A stretch of 64,000 nt of DNA from Lachancea thermotolerans CBS 6340 (Eukaryota > Ascomycota > Saccharomycetes > Saccharomycetales > Saccharomycetaceae): positions 1,449,538 to 1,513,537 of the forward strand of contig NC_013080.1 of the NCBI RefSeq assembly GCF_000142805.1, in the 5' to 3' direction. The translations under genes were made by a program, and so were the position numbers. Positions 10,801-17,998 of this stretch are shown in pieces; position 1 is the stretch's first letter; every line of letters starts with the position of its first letter. The notes beneath the pieces are model-generated. The model was not told where the DNA came from and searched no databases. It saw nothing but the letters and a program-made list of their open reading frames with translations.

Positions 10801-12124
10801 TGATATCTCGGCTAAAATTTCCGAGCATTTGCTACCGCAGACTACTGCGTACCATGAAATCTGGCTGGAAGGTGCTGATGAGAAAGATGAAAGCCCAAAT
10901 TGGCCTTCTATTTTTGAAAATAGACAGGAAGGTCCAATAAAGAAGAAAACGCTCGTTAGTGGGAACGCGCTCGTTGACCAAGAGCCCTTATATGGGCCAA
11001 CATATCTACCCAGAAAGTTCAAAGTCAATGTGACGGTTCCGCCTTTCAATGATGTCGATGTTTGGTCGAGCGACGTGGGACTAATCGCTATCGTTGACGA
11101 AAAAACTCAGGTTGTTAAAGGTTTTAACTTATACGTTGGTGGCGGTATGGGTACCACCCATAACAACAAAAAGACATACCCAAGGACTGGATCTTCTTTT
11201 GGCTTCGTGAAAGCCGAAGACGTTCACATAGCCATTGAAAAAGTGATGATTGTTCAAAGGGATAACGGTGATCGTCAAAACCGTAAACACGCACGTTTAA
11301 AGTATACAATTGATGACATGGGTGTTGAAGTTTACAAACAAAAGGTTGAGGAGCTCTGGGGCAAAAAGTTTGAGCCAGAACAGCCCTATGAGATCAAGTC
11401 TAACATTGATTACTTTGGCTGGGTTAGGGATGAGACTGGGATGAACCACTTTACCATCTTTATCGAAAATGGAAGGATCGAGGACACTGTTGATTTGCCT
11501 CAAAAGACCGGTTTGAAAAAGGTGGCATTACACATGCAAAAGACCAACAGCGGCCACTTCCGTTTAACAGGAAATCAGCACGTTGTTATAAGCGATATTA
11601 AGGATGAGAATCTTGAGGATATAAAGCTTTTACTCAAGAAGTACAAGCTCGACAACACTTCATTTAGTGGCTTAAGGCTTTCTTCCGCGGCGTGTGTTGC
11701 TCTGCCAACGTGCGGTCTTGCCATGGCAGAGTCCGAGCGTTACCTCCCCGTTTTGATTGCTAAACTCGAAGACGCTTTAGAGCAGTATGGATTGCGCCAT
11801 GATTCTATCGTGATGAGAATGACAGGGTGTCCTAACGGATGCGCTCGTCCATGGCTAGCTGAGGTTGCTTGCGTTGGTAAAGCCCCAGGAACGTACAACC
11901 TAATGCTGGGTGGCGGTTATTATGGGCAAAGACTAAACAAGCTTTACAGAGCCTCTATCAAGGAAGAAGAAATATTGGGAATTTTGAAACCTTTATTCAA
12001 GAAATGGTCTCTAGAGAGAGGGGAAGGCGAACACTTTGGAGATTATTTGATTAGAACAGGCGTTATCAAACCCACTCTGGAAGGCAAGTATTTCCACGAT
12101 GATGTCTCCGAAGATGCTCTGTAG
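7835..12124 (+). CDS. MET5: Sulfite reductase beta subunit (hemoprotein)
   Basis: Siroheme/4Fe-4S subunit of the NADPH sulfite reductase that reduces sulfite to sulfide in methionine and cysteine synthesis; partner of Met10. The 1429-aa product matches the usual 1440 or so. An N-terminal pyruvate-ferredoxin-oxidoreductase-like part is followed by a flavodoxin-like domain from about residue 667 (IYYASDGGNAANLAKR, TSTAGQGEFPQDGK). Two ferredoxin-like sulfite reductase repeats then carry the cluster cysteines C1287, C1293, C1332 and C1336 (CVALPTCG and TGCPNGCARP). The frame stays open upstream to 7553 without another ATG, so ATG 7835 is taken as the start. Neighbours differ from YJR137C only by interleaved chromosome VIII genes. 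Confidence 0.97.
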   Translation: MAKLTPAKFLADLSAASESSIYYTTEAKSISSGFSSALGGSDNLPGTQLLKSADPFATVVEGLTKERITTVFTDEATLLSALPHLYSLKGYPVVVNIELALNEYSAAPLLKDLSYVTLISNTSDNLSRHAVAATRIASETLQPVLHFVNLACVGEIAPVKLTPFEVAQEPSEGDAVYETLKKSSYHCSAESPSTLIINLSPYGESFVRELPSNAALIDIQVYRPWNFNEFFEQVPTSVQNIAIIQRTNNPLSPSGFEPILLDFFADFNLLVERGIQQLIVTNIGELKETARALQEVVQNVTSTNPDHALFIGQSASNTAEVEHLQSSIQKVFSLEDAYLKVLKQLFSDNLQILNNYSDSSINASSPEYGYGLFVSQEKKRQELVSIVRKSLDTASFNSSEGVKIVELLSKWLRFNEQPLKEASLEEANKVAVELYDLLERNQDSRNALNILENAKSVESFKFTSSWLIGSDAWSYDLGSSGVHHVLASKKDINVLLIDSEPHEQVKNSTSKLRKKDVGLYAMNFGEAYVASVAVYSSYTQLLTSLIEASKFKGPSIVLAYLPYSSENSSPLEVLKETKSAVESGYWPLYRYDPREDDPEDAFKLESSVIKRQLQQFLERENKLSLLTKKNPDLARNLKQSASGGIEAKQQRRAKAAYEALLEGLSGPPLHIYYASDGGNAANLAKRLATRAAARGLKASALSMDDIDFETFPDEENVIFVTSTAGQGEFPQDGKAFWDTLKASLDIDLASLNFSVFGLGDSLYWPRKEDKHYYNKPSKDLYAKLELLSAKPLVPLGLGDDQDADGYQTGYKEWEVRLWEALGVSGAAVPDEPKPITNEDIKIESNFLRGTIVEGLADDSTGAISASDQQLTKFHGIYMQDDRDIRDTRKAQGLEPYYIFMSRIRLPGGKATPEQWLVLDHLADKTGNGTVKVTTRATFQLHGVVKRNLKHTIRAMNSTLMDTLAACGDVNRNVMLSALPVNAKVHKQVSDISAKISEHLLPQTTAYHEIWLEGADEKDESPNWPSIFENRQEGPIKKKTLVSGNALVDQEPLYGPTYLPRKFKVNVTVPPFNDVDVWSSDVGLIAIVDEKTQVVKGFNLYVGGGMGTTHNNKKTYPRTGSSFGFVKAEDVHIAIEKVMIVQRDNGDRQNRKHARLKYTIDDMGVEVYKQKVEELWGKKFEPEQPYEIKSNIDYFGWVRDETGMNHFTIFIENGRIEDTVDLPQKTGLKKVALHMQKTNSGHFRLTGNQHVVISDIKDENLEDIKLLLKKYKLDNTSFSGLRLSSAACVALPTCGLAMAESERYLPVLIAKLEDALEQYGLRHDSIVMRMTGCPNGCARPWLAEVACVGKAPGTYNLMLGGGYYGQRLNKLYRASIKEEEILGILKPLFKKWSLERGEGEHFGDYLIRTGVIKPTLEGKYFHDDVSEDAL

Positions 12125-12303
12125 TTTTAATAACAAGTTAAAAGATGTTTTTAAGCTTTATTATTTATGTGCGCTTCAACCGGAACTATATTTATCAGAT
12201 TTTTCATTTTTCTCAGCGGAGAGACAATAAGGAGCAATTAAGTGTTCATTTTAACGGAGGGAAAGGACGGTTTATTATTTGAATTTAATAAAGCAGTTTC
12301 GGT

Positions 12304-13221
12304 ATGATAAGAGCACTCGCAAGGGGGGCTACTATTCCAAGAAGCTTCCATTATATTCAATACTATCAGAAGAGAAATCTCCTCACCCATGGTCTGAAGA
12401 AGAAGCATATCCCACCTTATAAAACGATATTAGCATTAGGTGCGGGTGCGTTTATCTCTGGCCTTTTCATGCTGCAAAAAGATTCCATAACGAATGACGC
12501 TGGACCCATTGAAAATAGTGAGAGCTCAGTTGAGGTTGATAAGTCCGTTTCACCCTTCACTGTTGTTTTGTCCCCTCCTGAAACTCTTTTAACCACGAAG
12601 TACACACTGTTGGGGTTTGGGCCACGATCTGTCACGTTCTTGGGATTCAAGGTCTATGCGCTCGGCATTTATGTTGCTAATGAAGATCTACCTCTCATAC
12701 CGAAAATTTTGAATCCAACTTATTTGTGCAAGGCCTTTTTAGACACCGACAGTGCGAAGTCACACTCAGAAAATGTTGGGGCCGCTCTCAAAGACGCAAC
12801 TAAATCAAGAGTTCTTGTTGGCAGCCTCATCGACGGAGGTGTTAGATTTATGGCTAAAATAACTCCCATCAGAAATACCGACTTCAACCACTTGAAAGAT
12901 GGGCTTGTAAAGTCCATTTTGAATCACCCAGAATGCCAAAAAAATCAAGAAGCAGTTTCTCGCGGCCTACAAGAACTGAAAAATGCATTTACAAGAAAAG
13001 GCTCTGTCCCAAAAAATGATGACTTGATTATCGAGCTACAAGCAAATGGATCGCTCCAACTCTCTTACAGGTCTCGCAAACAAAACGAGTGCATGATGTT
13101 GGGACGAGTTGACGAGCCTTTGATAGGAAAATTTTTGTTTAGCCAGTACTTGGGTGGCGATAAACCACTAAGTCCTCCAACAAGAGAGACTTTCGCGCAG
13201 AAGGTCAAAACTCTAGTATAA
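12304..13221 (+). CDS. AIM18: Mitochondrial chalcone-isomerase-fold protein, Aim18/Aim46 orthologue
   Basis: A 305-aa protein with a basic, Arg/Ser-rich mitochondrial presequence, one hydrophobic segment near residues 40-56 (ILALGAGAFISGLFML) and a chalcone-flavanone isomerase fold. Recognisable parts are LLGFGPRSVTFLGFKVYALG and the AVSRGLQEL region. S. cerevisiae has two adjacent relatives, AIM46 (YHR199C) and AIM18 (YHR198C); here there is only one, at the matching place between NBL1 and RIX1, so it may represent the state before a tandem duplication. The biochemical role of the yeast proteins is not settled; fatty-acid or heme binding has been proposed for the fold. The symbol could equally be AIM46. 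Confidence 0.88.
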   Translation: MIRALARGATIPRSFHYIQYYQKRNLLTHGLKKKHIPPYKTILALGAGAFISGLFMLQKDSITNDAGPIENSESSVEVDKSVSPFTVVLSPPETLLTTKYTLLGFGPRSVTFLGFKVYALGIYVANEDLPLIPKILNPTYLCKAFLDTDSAKSHSENVGAALKDATKSRVLVGSLIDGGVRFMAKITPIRNTDFNHLKDGLVKSILNHPECQKNQEAVSRGLQELKNAFTRKGSVPKNDDLIIELQANGSLQLSYRSRKQNECMMLGRVDEPLIGKFLFSQYLGGDKPLSPPTRETFAQKVKTLV

Positions 13222-13249
13222 AAAAAAATTAACCTATAAACGCATGACT

Positions 13250-15442
13250 TTACGGGAGTCTCGCCAAATTTTCACTGACTGCCCCACAATCTTCAACTGT
13301 TAGCTTGGCCCCTAATTGTGCACGTCTAGTGCACTCATACCTCTGGAGGGGTTCCGCGTCAAATATATCGCCTTTAAAACATATTTCATTTGACAACACA
13401 CCAAGTAATGTGTCGCCCGCACCAGTTACATTCTTTACAACACTTTTTTCAGGAACTTCATAGTGCTCAAACAGAACCCCTCTTTTCTTACCGTTAACCT
13501 GTAAACCTTCAGCTAAGAATGAAAAGTTCGCCAATGATGCCTTGCCTTTAATGTCGGACATACAGTCCTTGACAGTCACAAGGAAAAGTCCATTTGCTCC
13601 ATCCTTAATTAGTATATTCGGAAAATAGGGAAGCAGGTAGCAGGCCATCTGTAAAATACCTTTCTTTGTTAGTTGTTGCATAACGGCTGGGTTTTCACCG
13701 GATCGAAGCTTCTTGAGGGCCGCGTCAATTTGCAATGAATCTAAAACGGGAAACCACTTGTTTACGTCAAATTTGTTTGCTTCCTTGAAGGCCTCAAATA
13801 TGCTCTCAAGCTCTGACACTGTTGGCGTGATTGTGTAGAACCTATGATCCGGAAAAGGGCTAAGATTGCTCAATTGGCTTAGCTTTCGGGCTTTCGTATC
13901 AGAAGTTGGCTCAAATATTAGCTTGTATCCTAATTTCTCCTGGAGCACCATCAGCAGATTCAGGACTTCAACTGAGACATTTGCATCTGCAATCACTACT
14001 TTAGGGGCGAGGCTCTCTAAGCGGTCGGACACATATGATGGAGGCAGTTTTGCAATTATGTCCATGTCTGAGCATGCTACCACAAGCTCGCCCCCACTCG
14101 AGTGAACTGATAGGTATTGTGCGGTTGGATTCTTATCATCCCGGTAAATAGTTTTTGAATTCAATTTCATCTTTTCGCAAATAGCCGACCCAGAGAGGTC
14201 ATTCCCCAAACTTGATACCAAGCTTGTGGACACACTTTGATACCTATTGGATAAATGGGCTGCCAAGGCCACATTGTAGCCAACGCCTCCTATCGCTGAA
14301 CCAATTTTTCCCGGGTTTGAATCAGCCATACGGATCTCATTTAAAGATGAGCAGTGTGTATCCAGGGCAATTGCGCCAACAACAGCGATATTCAGTTTTT
14401 CAGAGTTCACACGTTCATCTGCTTGGATTCCATCGTAAACTCCGGAAGGCTGGAAATATGTAAGATTCTTATCTGGGGACTGCAATTTAGAAAGCTCACA
14501 GGCTATTTGGGAGCCAGCTTTAGCGTTGTTCATAACGAAATCAATATTACTACTCACAGATAGCCCATTGGTTTTGTGAGCAATTTCGGAAAGTAGGAAT
14601 GGTGTTAGCTGCTTACCTTTAATTCCCATTTTCTCTGCTTTATGAGAAGCTTTATCGATAACAGCCTCGATAAACGAGTCCTCCAGAGCCACTTCCGGCG
14701 GGGGTGGGATGCAGAGCAAAGACCCGGAGCCAAGCCCTAACTGGTGGCCACTTTCGATAATTCGAGCTGCGTCTTTGAAAGTTTCGAAACTATAAGGGGA
14801 GGTCACATTTGATTCCCTACAGTAAAACCCGGGGACCTTGACCCCAGGAGGTCCCAAAGTGGCTACCATACACCCTTTAGTTTCTAGGAACTCCATCGTC
14901 TTTTCAATATCAAGAATAGCTTTCGGCCCAGCGCAAACAACTGCCACAGGTGTTTTGCCCAGCTCCTCAAGATCTGCGCTAATATCCATTGTAACCTCGG
15001 CTCCCCTATGCACCCCGCCTAAACCACCTGTTGCAAAAATCTGGATGCCAGCCATATGTGCGAGTATCATAGTGCTAGAAATGGTGGTGCCTCCAAATAA
15101 GTTATTGGCCATGGTATAGGCAATGTCGCGTCGCGACACCTTGTTTATCGGGAGGCTTCCTGCTGAGCCAGCCAGTTGCTCAATTTCATGAAGAGATAGA
15201 CCGACCTTCGGAACGCCATTCATAAATGCAATGGTAGCAGGAACTGCATGGTTATTCCTAATTATTGACTCGGCATTTTTGGCCATTTGCATGTTTTGGG
15301 GAAAGGGCAATCCATGTGTAATGATAGTTGATTCAAGAGCCACCACTGGTTTCCCAAGGGACAATGCACTTCTGACCTCGTCAGATATACAAAGTTTCCT
15401 AGCAAAGCCTCTCAGGCCCAAGGCCTTGGCAGATTTAAGCAT
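13250..15442 (-). CDS. Bifunctional pseudouridine catabolism protein: PsuG glycosidase fused to PfkB kinase
   Basis: A 730-aa fusion. Residues about 25-325 are a pseudouridine-5'-phosphate glycosidase (ALESTIITHGLPFPQN, TGGLGGVHRGAEVTMDISAD, CAGPKAILDIEKT with the conserved Lys). Residues about 350-725 are a PfkB/ribokinase-type sugar kinase with an N-terminal GGVGYNVA signature and the C-terminal NVTGAGDTLLG anion-hole motif near residue 670. The kinase would make pseudouridine 5'-phosphate, which the glycosidase splits to uracil and ribose 5-phosphate. Such fusions are known in S. pombe and other fungi; S. cerevisiae has none. The first residues may be a weak mitochondrial signal. The frame opens with GTG at 15445; ATG 15442 is chosen. 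Divergent from TTI2 across 105 bp. Confidence 0.93.
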   Translation of the reverse strand: MLKSAKALGLRGFARKLCISDEVRSALSLGKPVVALESTIITHGLPFPQNMQMAKNAESIIRNNHAVPATIAFMNGVPKVGLSLHEIEQLAGSAGSLPINKVSRRDIAYTMANNLFGGTTISSTMILAHMAGIQIFATGGLGGVHRGAEVTMDISADLEELGKTPVAVVCAGPKAILDIEKTMEFLETKGCMVATLGPPGVKVPGFYCRESNVTSPYSFETFKDAARIIESGHQLGLGSGSLLCIPPPPEVALEDSFIEAVIDKASHKAEKMGIKGKQLTPFLLSEIAHKTNGLSVSSNIDFVMNNAKAGSQIACELSKLQSPDKNLTYFQPSGVYDGIQADERVNSEKLNIAVVGAIALDTHCSSLNEIRMADSNPGKIGSAIGGVGYNVALAAHLSNRYQSVSTSLVSSLGNDLSGSAICEKMKLNSKTIYRDDKNPTAQYLSVHSSGGELVVACSDMDIIAKLPPSYVSDRLESLAPKVVIADANVSVEVLNLLMVLQEKLGYKLIFEPTSDTKARKLSQLSNLSPFPDHRFYTITPTVSELESIFEAFKEANKFDVNKWFPVLDSLQIDAALKKLRSGENPAVMQQLTKKGILQMACYLLPYFPNILIKDGANGLFLVTVKDCMSDIKGKASLANFSFLAEGLQVNGKKRGVLFEHYEVPEKSVVKNVTGAGDTLLGVLSNEICFKGDIFDAEPLQRYECTRRAQLGAKLTVEDCGAVSENLARLP

Positions 15443-15547
15443 CACTCAACAGTTTATACTATATGTTTTTCGATTATTTCACTTTCGAGCTTCTGGTCTC
15501 TCATCTCAGAGACTCGTGATTCAAGAAGTACAGAAGATAAAACTGGA

Positions 15548-16810
15548 ATGGACCGGGACAAGAGCATCACTACGTTCATTGGTAACGTTGGCAGTTCTCT
15601 TGACTACAAGCCCACAGCAGAGGAACTTTCCGATGTTTGCGATCAACTCTTAAAGGAGCACACTCAAATGAGCTCAATTGGGATAGCTGCCGCTATAAAG
15701 AGCATCACCTTTTATTGCTTAGACAAAAGACTGAACGGTGAAATAAGGCAAGGTTGTCTGGAATGTATTAAAGCCGTCATGAATGCAGAAGTATGGGCAA
15801 TTTTAGCTGAGGATCTGCGAGCAATGCTCATACAACTTAGAAATAAACAGATTTCCGCTGCAGGCCGGCTAAAAGGCTCCAATACGTTAACATTAAGGCC
15901 AACAAAAGGATTTAGCCTGCAAGAAGACAAAGTCCGCAACGCATGGCAAGAAAATGGTGGCAAGAGGTCGATACCGTTGTTTTATGTCGTCCTTGCACAC
16001 ATAGAACACCGTAATATTTCATCGAACCTGTGGTGGGTCACGCCAGGTATTCTGAACTTGATGGATGACACTACTGATCTTGAGGGAATTAAACTTCAGG
16101 GTGTTGTTTTGTTGAGGCAGTTTCTCACAGAATCAATAGACCTCACAGACGCTAATCATTTTGATTTCGCAAACACTGGTCTATTCGAAATATTCGATTC
16201 TTCGCTAAAATCCCTGTGGTACCACTTTCCGCCCTCAACAGAACCTATTTTAACTGCAAAGATCTGGGATTTGGTTTTTTCTACGTACATCCCTCTTTGC
16301 AAAGCTCAGTTTGCGAAAGACTGCGCTTCTTATGATCTTCACGTTAGCCAGTTCATGTCAGAAATTTTATTACAGGCAACACTGCCTCGAATAGCTGCTG
16401 ATTACAAGGACTTGACGGTGCAAGTTTTGCAATACATGGACACGATTTTTGACATTCTAGGCCCAAAATCTGTTGTGCACCTACAGAGGGTCATATTCAA
16501 TATTGGTGAACACATCATTCGCAACGCATTTATCACACTTTTCATGCCACTTGTTCACCAGGTTCTCTCTACTCTTACCCACTTAGTTAGTGTCTGCCCC
16601 GAGGAGCGCATTGTCGCTCACAAATATGACCTTCTCGCATGCGCATTGATTTTGAGCGAGAAGTGCCGTCTAGAGGGCACTCTAGATGGCCGAACTAGCG
16701 CCCACCTACGAAAGTTTTTGCAGGCTCTGCAACAAAACGGTTGTATCTGGGACACAGAAGAGCGTCAAAAACTGACTTCAATGGTGGCTCACAGTTTTGA
16801 ATTGCCTTAA
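15548..16810 (+). CDS. TTI2: TTT/ASTRA complex subunit Tti2
   Basis: A 420-aa helical-repeat protein, the same length as yeast Tti2 (421 aa). With Tel2 and Tti1 it forms the TTT cochaperone that stabilises PIKK kinases such as Tor, Mec1 and Tra1, working with Hsp90. No catalytic motif is expected or seen; the sequence reads as consecutive amphipathic helices with the C-terminal VAHKYDLLACALILSEKC region. Placement between MET5 (YJR137C) and MCM22/TIM8 (YJR135) is the S. cerevisiae order for YJR136C. The assignment leans on length and synteny as well as residual similarity. Confidence 0.88.
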   Translation: MDRDKSITTFIGNVGSSLDYKPTAEELSDVCDQLLKEHTQMSSIGIAAAIKSITFYCLDKRLNGEIRQGCLECIKAVMNAEVWAILAEDLRAMLIQLRNKQISAAGRLKGSNTLTLRPTKGFSLQEDKVRNAWQENGGKRSIPLFYVVLAHIEHRNISSNLWWVTPGILNLMDDTTDLEGIKLQGVVLLRQFLTESIDLTDANHFDFANTGLFEIFDSSLKSLWYHFPPSTEPILTAKIWDLVFSTYIPLCKAQFAKDCASYDLHVSQFMSEILLQATLPRIAADYKDLTVQVLQYMDTIFDILGPKSVVHLQRVIFNIGEHIIRNAFITLFMPLVHQVLSTLTHLVSVCPEERIVAHKYDLLACALILSEKCRLEGTLDGRTSAHLRKFLQALQQNGCIWDTEERQKLTSMVAHSFELP

Positions 16811-16852
16811 TTTTTATGAATGGCGTTATATATACATGATACGATGATTGTT

Positions 16853-17116
16853 TTATTGAATACTTTGAAGGCCCTTCACGATCCGGATGTTGGTATCCAA
16901 GAACCTGTTCACGCAGTTATTCAAACACGTTTCTTCTTGAGAGCTCAGGTTTCCAGAGTTCATCGTAGTGGCACACTGCTTGAAACAGATATTGGTGAAC
17001 TGGTGAATGGACATTTGGACCTTCTGCTTCGAGTTTTCAGACTCCAAAAATGTCATGATCTCTTTCTTGGAGCTTTCATCGAGGCTTGCGAGTTCGTTTT
17101 GAGTAATTGAAGACAT
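16853..17116 (-). CDS. TIM8: Small TIM chaperone Tim8
   Basis: Intermembrane-space chaperone that pairs with Tim13 to escort hydrophobic precursors such as Tim23. The 87-aa product has the twin CX3C motif, C44-x3-C48 and C64-x3-C68, which forms two disulfides after Mia40-dependent import. The core SKQKVQMSIHQFTNIC and CVNRFLDTNIRIV is nearly identical to the yeast protein. The frame extends nine codons upstream to 17143, but the internal ATG at 17116 reproduces the 87-aa family length. Convergent with TTI2 and divergent from MCM22, as in S. cerevisiae. Confidence 0.96.
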   Translation of the reverse strand: MSSITQNELASLDESSKKEIMTFLESENSKQKVQMSIHQFTNICFKQCATTMNSGNLSSQEETCLNNCVNRFLDTNIRIVKGLQSIQ

Positions 17117-17309
17117 GCTTGAACTTTTTATTGCTGGTTGCAACCCTTGAAGCTTTCAGTGAGCATGGTCTCTAAAATTTTTGATAACATTACTAGCATA
17201 TACACACGTGACCAAGATCAAGCTATGGTACAACCTTATATATTTAATCAACATTACGACCACACCTTAAGAAGTGTTGTCTTGATTTTAGATTGGGGAG
17301 TTGGCATTA

Positions 17310-17987
17310 ATGGACAATGATAATCAGTTATCAATCTACGTTGGGAGTGTTGAGAGAGAAATTGAAAACAAGGGCTATTTTTTGAAACAGGTACTCGATG
17401 CCATTGAAGTGCTAAAGCTCAAGCGACATGCAGACACAGAAGAATCTCACGGCTCCTGGCATGAATTTTCGAGAAAGGTAATGTTTACTTCGGAAAGATC
17501 TGATCCAATCGGACTGTGTCTTGCCTTCTGTGAAGAGCGTCTTCGTCTAAAAACGAGCAAGGAATATCTAACAATGGAGCCGTTAGATGCTCTCAAAGAA
17601 GCGCTGAAATTTCAGAAATCCCTGAACCGGGGACTTGAATCCTTTATGGAGCTAATGAAGGTAAGAAACAAAGGCTCAGGGCCAGTGTTCGATCAAGAGA
17701 CCGGGGATCTTACAAAACACCAAAACTCCGTTTTATGGAGGAAGTTGCAAATATTTGTTGAAAACTTCTTAGCAATTGACACATCTTCCGAATCGACGGA
17801 AGCAGACATTGTTGCCGGAAAGATATTTGAAGTTCTATCTCATCTAATAAAAGGCCAAAAAGCTGTTCAAAAAGATTGTGTGCAACAGCAGCTCCCAGGT
17901 TTTTACAGGCTTTTAATAAAAACTAAATGTACATACACTGACAATGAGGGCTGCGTCAGATTGATTTTTCACGAAAGCGCGCTCTGA
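17310..17987 (+). CDS. MCM22: Outer kinetochore (Ctf19/CCAN) protein Mcm22
   Basis: A 225-aa helical protein; yeast Mcm22 is 239 aa. It pairs with Ctf3 and Mcm16 in the Ctf19 kinetochore complex (CENP-K equivalent). Diverged but alignable blocks are seen: the N-terminal ENKGYFLKQ, the middle FTSERSDPIGL, and the C-terminal YRLLIKTKC followed by FHESAL. The frame opens at a TTG (17301); ATG 17310 is used. Position beside TIM8 matches YJR135C/YJR135W-A. Kinetochore proteins evolve fast, so synteny is important to this call. Confidence 0.87.
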   Translation: MDNDNQLSIYVGSVEREIENKGYFLKQVLDAIEVLKLKRHADTEESHGSWHEFSRKVMFTSERSDPIGLCLAFCEERLRLKTSKEYLTMEPLDALKEALKFQKSLNRGLESFMELMKVRNKGSGPVFDQETGDLTKHQNSVLWRKLQIFVENFLAIDTSSESTEADIVAGKIFEVLSHLIKGQKAVQKDCVQQQLPGFYRLLIKTKCTYTDNEGCVRLIFHESAL

Positions 17988-17998
17988 GCTAAATTGTT

